DNA from: Caldilinea sp. | Lineage (GTDB): Bacteria; Chloroflexota; Anaerolineae; Caldilineales; Caldilineaceae | DNA: 7,617 bases | NCBI GenBank assembly: GCA_025055055.1 | Contig: JANWYX010000207.1 | Span: 25,001 to 32,617 of the forward strand | Direction: 5' to 3' | Part shown: positions 5,267-7,617 of the stretch, piece by piece | Layout: the number at the start of each line of letters is the position of its first letter | Position numbering within the stretch: position 1 is the stretch's first letter | Notes under the pieces: model-generated | The model's input: the letters and a program-made list of their open reading frames with translations, nothing else | Told to the model about the DNA's origin: nothing | The model's database searches: none | Translations under genes and position numbers: made by a program

Positions 5267-6142
5267 TTGCGAGAAATATCGGGAGAGGAAACCAATCGGC
5301 GAGCAAAGCGTGACGGCGCCAAAGGCGATGAGGATCGTTCGCCGCTCGCCGTCGAGCGGCGCATGCGGATCGTCGAACTTGTCAATCAGCAAAAAACTAT
5401 CACCGTGCCGGAATTGGTGGAGCGAATCGGTGCGTCTCCTGCATCGATCCGACGCGACCTGGTGTGGCTGGAGGAACAGGGGCTGCTTGTTCGCACCTAT
5501 GGCGGCGCCATGGCGCCGAACCACTTGCAGGAAACGCTGCGCCGCACCTCGCCGAGCTATCGGCGGCGCGCTGTAATCGAACATGTGGCTGAGAAACGGG
5601 CAATTGCTCGACAGGCAGTCGAACTCATCCAGGATGGAGAGACGGTGATCCTCGATTCTGGTTCGACGACCGCCGCTATGGTTCCGTTCCTTGCGACCAA
5701 GCGCGACCTGCTGATCATCACAAATTCGATCGATATTACGAATGCGTTGCTGCCGATCGTTGAGAGCAACTCCAGCCTTTGCGTAGTCACAACCGGCGGC
5801 ATCCTGCATGGGTGGTCGCGCTCGTTTTTAGGAATGACGGCGGAGCAAGCGCTCAGACAGTTCTTTGTTGATAAAACATTTCTGGGTGTCCGAGGGGTGT
5901 CGCTGCAGCACGGTTTCACCGTGCCGATCCTAGAAGAAGTGCCCATCAAACGCCAGATGATCGCTGCTGCGCGAGAAACAATCGTGCTTGCCGATCACAC
6001 CAAGCTCGGATTGACCTATGCTGTTCAGATCGCTCCGCTCACAGCAGCCCAACGCATCATCACCGACGCACAGGCGTCGCGCGAACAGGTGGAACAGTTT
6101 GAAGCCGCTGGTCTGCAGATCGTGCTGGCGCCCGATGACTGA
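5267..6142 (+). CDS. DeoR/GlpR-family transcriptional regulator
   Basis: This 291-residue cytoplasmic regulator has an N-terminal DeoR winged helix-turn-helix (about 29-82): ERRMRIVELV, TVPELVERIGASPASIRRDLVWLEEQGLLVRTYGGA, with the family's recognition helix around SPASIRRDL. The C-terminal sugar-phosphate sensor domain (about 103-290) has DSGSTT (130-135), ITNS (151-154), TTGG (175-178), GVRGVSLQHGFT (207-218) and LADHTKLG (241-248), the usual ligand pocket. The start is TTG 5267, chosen from GGAGG 8 nt upstream. This gives a charged extension of about 28 residues before the helix-turn-helix, longer than usual. ATG 5363 is the alternative but would remove the conserved ERR before the first helix. 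It is divergent from the kinase operon and shares a repeat pattern with its promoter, so it is probably the local repressor and an autoregulator. The effector is unknown. Confidence 0.92.
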   Translation: MREISGEETNRRAKRDGAKGDEDRSPLAVERRMRIVELVNQQKTITVPELVERIGASPASIRRDLVWLEEQGLLVRTYGGAMAPNHLQETLRRTSPSYRRRAVIEHVAEKRAIARQAVELIQDGETVILDSGSTTAAMVPFLATKRDLLIITNSIDITNALLPIVESNSSLCVVTTGGILHGWSRSFLGMTAEQALRQFFVDKTFLGVRGVSLQHGFTVPILEEVPIKRQMIAAARETIVLADHTKLGLTYAVQIAPLTAAQRIITDAQASREQVEQFEAAGLQIVLAPDD

Positions 6143-6410
6143 AAGATGACTACAGATAAAGTGCAACGTAATAAGAAGGACCTGCATCCCAGCGGCTCGT
6201 GCACGGTGAACGATAGGAAAATTCGGTATGCGCCGATCAGCTATCCTGTCGTCCTCCGTCGTCCTTCCCCTCATCACTCTCTCTGATTTCATCTATCTGG
6301 GGGGCTCTTCGTGCACTCCATCTGGACCGGTTCACAGTGGCGACGCCCGCCTCCTGTCGGTATCCGGTGAATGAAAAGCGAATTGATGGAGCGCCGGAGC
6401 GATGTTCAGC
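6143..6410. other. Convergent intergenic region, nothing recognisable
   Basis: This gap of 268 bp lies between the regulator and the transporter, which are convergent. I see only short repeats, such as GTCGTCC twice near 6250 and GGAGCG twice near 6390. There is no hairpin plus T-run that would make a clear terminator, and no open frame with a convincing ribosome site. Confidence 0.5.
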
Positions 6411-7613
6411 TTACGATAGATGGGCTGTCTCAACCGGCGTCAGCGCCTCGCCCTTGACCCGCGTCCCCAGTAAAATGATCACCAGACCGAAGAGCGCCAG
6501 CACGCCGAGCGCCCCGCGTAGCGTGAAAAGCTCAGCCATGCCACCGATGAGCGGCGGCCCGAGCAGAAACCCCGTGTACCCGGCCGTCGCCATGGCGGCG
6601 ATGCCGACGCCCGGCGCTACGCCCGGGGTGCGCGCTGCCGCGCTCATGATCAGCGGAAAGACGCAGGAGACGCCGGCGCCGACCAACCCGTACCCGGCGA
6701 TTGCGATCACGGGCGTCGTGCTCACGAGGGCGAGTCCAATGCCGAGCACGACCAATGCCCCCCCAACACGCACCACGTTGCCGGAGCCAAAGCGCGTGGC
6801 AAGCCAGTCGCCGGCAAAGCGGCCGCCCGCCATGGTCAGCGCAAAGACCGCATAGCCGGCCGCAGCCACGCCCGCCGCGCTGCCCAATCCTTCGCGCAGG
6901 TAAATGGCGCCCCAGTCGCCGATGGCGCCTTCACAGATCAGGGCGCACAGGGCAACCAGCCCCATCGGCAGCAGCGCACGCGTGGGCAGAGCAAAGGCCG
7001 GTTCATGGCCGGAGGAAGGGGCAGGTCCGTCCGGGATCAGCCTGCGCATGGCGCTCAGCATCACCACAGCGCCCGCTGCTGCCGCCATCAAAAAGTGCGT
7101 CTCGGTCGCCAGCCCGCGTCCGGCGGCCAGCCCACCGATCGCCGCGCCCGTCAACCCACCGACGCTCCACAGCGCATGAAACGAATTCATGATCGGGCGC
7201 GCATACCGGCGTTCGACCAGCGCCGCCTGGGCGTTCATAGCGACATCCAACCCACCGTTGCTGGCACCGTACAGGAACAGCGCAAGCATCAAGAAGGGCA
7301 GGCTAGACGCAAAGCCCGGCAGAATCAACGCAGCGCAGTTGGCGAACGCCATCGCCATCGTGACCTTGCGGCTGCCCAATTTGCCGATCACCCAGCCGGC
7401 CGTTGGCTGTGAAAGCAAAGCACCGATCGCCATGGCAAGCAGCGCAATACTCAAGGCGCCCTCACTCAACCCCAGCGCCAGCTTGACGTCGGGAACGCGC
7501 GCAAACCAGTTGGCGACCAACGCGCCATTGGCAAAAAAGATGGCGGTCACCGCCAAACGCTCTGCACGCGGCGGGCTGACCGTTCGGGAGATGACTTGCT
7601 CTGCTGTAGCCAT
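6411..7613 (-). CDS. Major facilitator superfamily transporter, YbjJ-like
   Basis: The 400-residue protein has about 12 hydrophobic helices in two halves separated by a central polar loop near 192-210. The MFS loop 2-3 signature appears as GWVIGKLGSRKV (73-84), lacking the usual Asp, and its repeat in the second half as GRFAGDWLATRFGSG (264-278). NSFHALWSVGGLTGA (143-157) and GDWGAIYLRE (232-241) are features I associate with the poorly characterised YbjJ-type group of inner-membrane transporters. The start ATG 7613-7611 is only four bases from the window edge, so its ribosome site and promoter are not visible and a slightly earlier start cannot be excluded. The gene is convergent with the DeoR-type regulator and has no shared promoter with the sugar operon. 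Its substrate could be a sugar or an unrelated solute; nothing here decides. It may head or continue an operon to the right. Confidence 0.88.
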   Translation of the reverse strand: MATAEQVISRTVSPPRAERLAVTAIFFANGALVANWFARVPDVKLALGLSEGALSIALLAMAIGALLSQPTAGWVIGKLGSRKVTMAMAFANCAALILPGFASSLPFLMLALFLYGASNGGLDVAMNAQAALVERRYARPIMNSFHALWSVGGLTGAAIGGLAAGRGLATETHFLMAAAAGAVVMLSAMRRLIPDGPAPSSGHEPAFALPTRALLPMGLVALCALICEGAIGDWGAIYLREGLGSAAGVAAAGYAVFALTMAGGRFAGDWLATRFGSGNVVRVGGALVVLGIGLALVSTTPVIAIAGYGLVGAGVSCVFPLIMSAAARTPGVAPGVGIAAMATAGYTGFLLGPPLIGGMAELFTLRGALGVLALFGLVIILLGTRVKGEALTPVETAHLS

Positions 7614-7617
7614 GACA

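Noticed and set aside
5235..5576. ATG-started plus-strand frame beginning in the regulator's leader
   Set aside because: It has no ribosome site, overlaps the DeoR-type gene in another frame, and has no family resemblance.

Overview
The window is about 60% G+C in its genes, with AT-richer control regions. It carries sugar-metabolism and sugar-regulation genes of bacterial type. The protein style (ROK kinase without a DNA-binding domain, a xylose-isomerase-like TIM barrel next to a Gfo/Idh/MocA oxidoreductase, SorC and DeoR regulators side by side, a TTG start) reminds me of Chloroflexota such as Caldilinea relatives. That is an impression from protein resemblance, not a demonstrated assignment.

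Layout: (1) 1-762 (+), the C-terminal 253 residues of a SorC-family sugar-responsive regulator, cut by the window edge. (2) 969-4897 (-), a four-gene operon read right to left: ROK sugar kinase, Gfo/Idh/MocA oxidoreductase, sugar phosphate isomerase/epimerase-like TIM barrel, alpha/beta hydrolase. The last two genes overlap at TAATG. (3) 4898-5266, a 369-bp divergent control region. (4) 5267-6142 (+), a DeoR/GlpR-type regulator. (5) 6411-7613 (-), a 12-helix MFS transporter related to the YbjJ group, convergent with the regulator.

The natural reading is that the DeoR-type protein, divergent from the operon, senses a sugar phosphate and represses both itself and the operon. The sequence gives this direct support. 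Each of the two divergent promoters has a good -10 box that forms the first unit of a series of AATCA-type direct repeats spaced exactly 10 bp apart, four units on the kinase side and two to three on the regulator side. The kinase promoter is near consensus (TTGACA, 17 bp, TACAAT) and lies just downstream of a perfect 20-bp tandem repeat whose A-tracts are helically phased.

Biochemically, the operon could oxidise a sugar or glycoside, rearrange or cleave the oxidised product, hydrolyse a lactone or ester, and phosphorylate a released hexose. The substrate cannot be read from the sequence. I found no rRNA, tRNA, CRISPR array, insertion sequence or phage gene. Most of the window is ordinary carbohydrate-catabolism DNA; the novelty is in the regulatory region and in a stop-containing tandem repeat at the end of the kinase gene.
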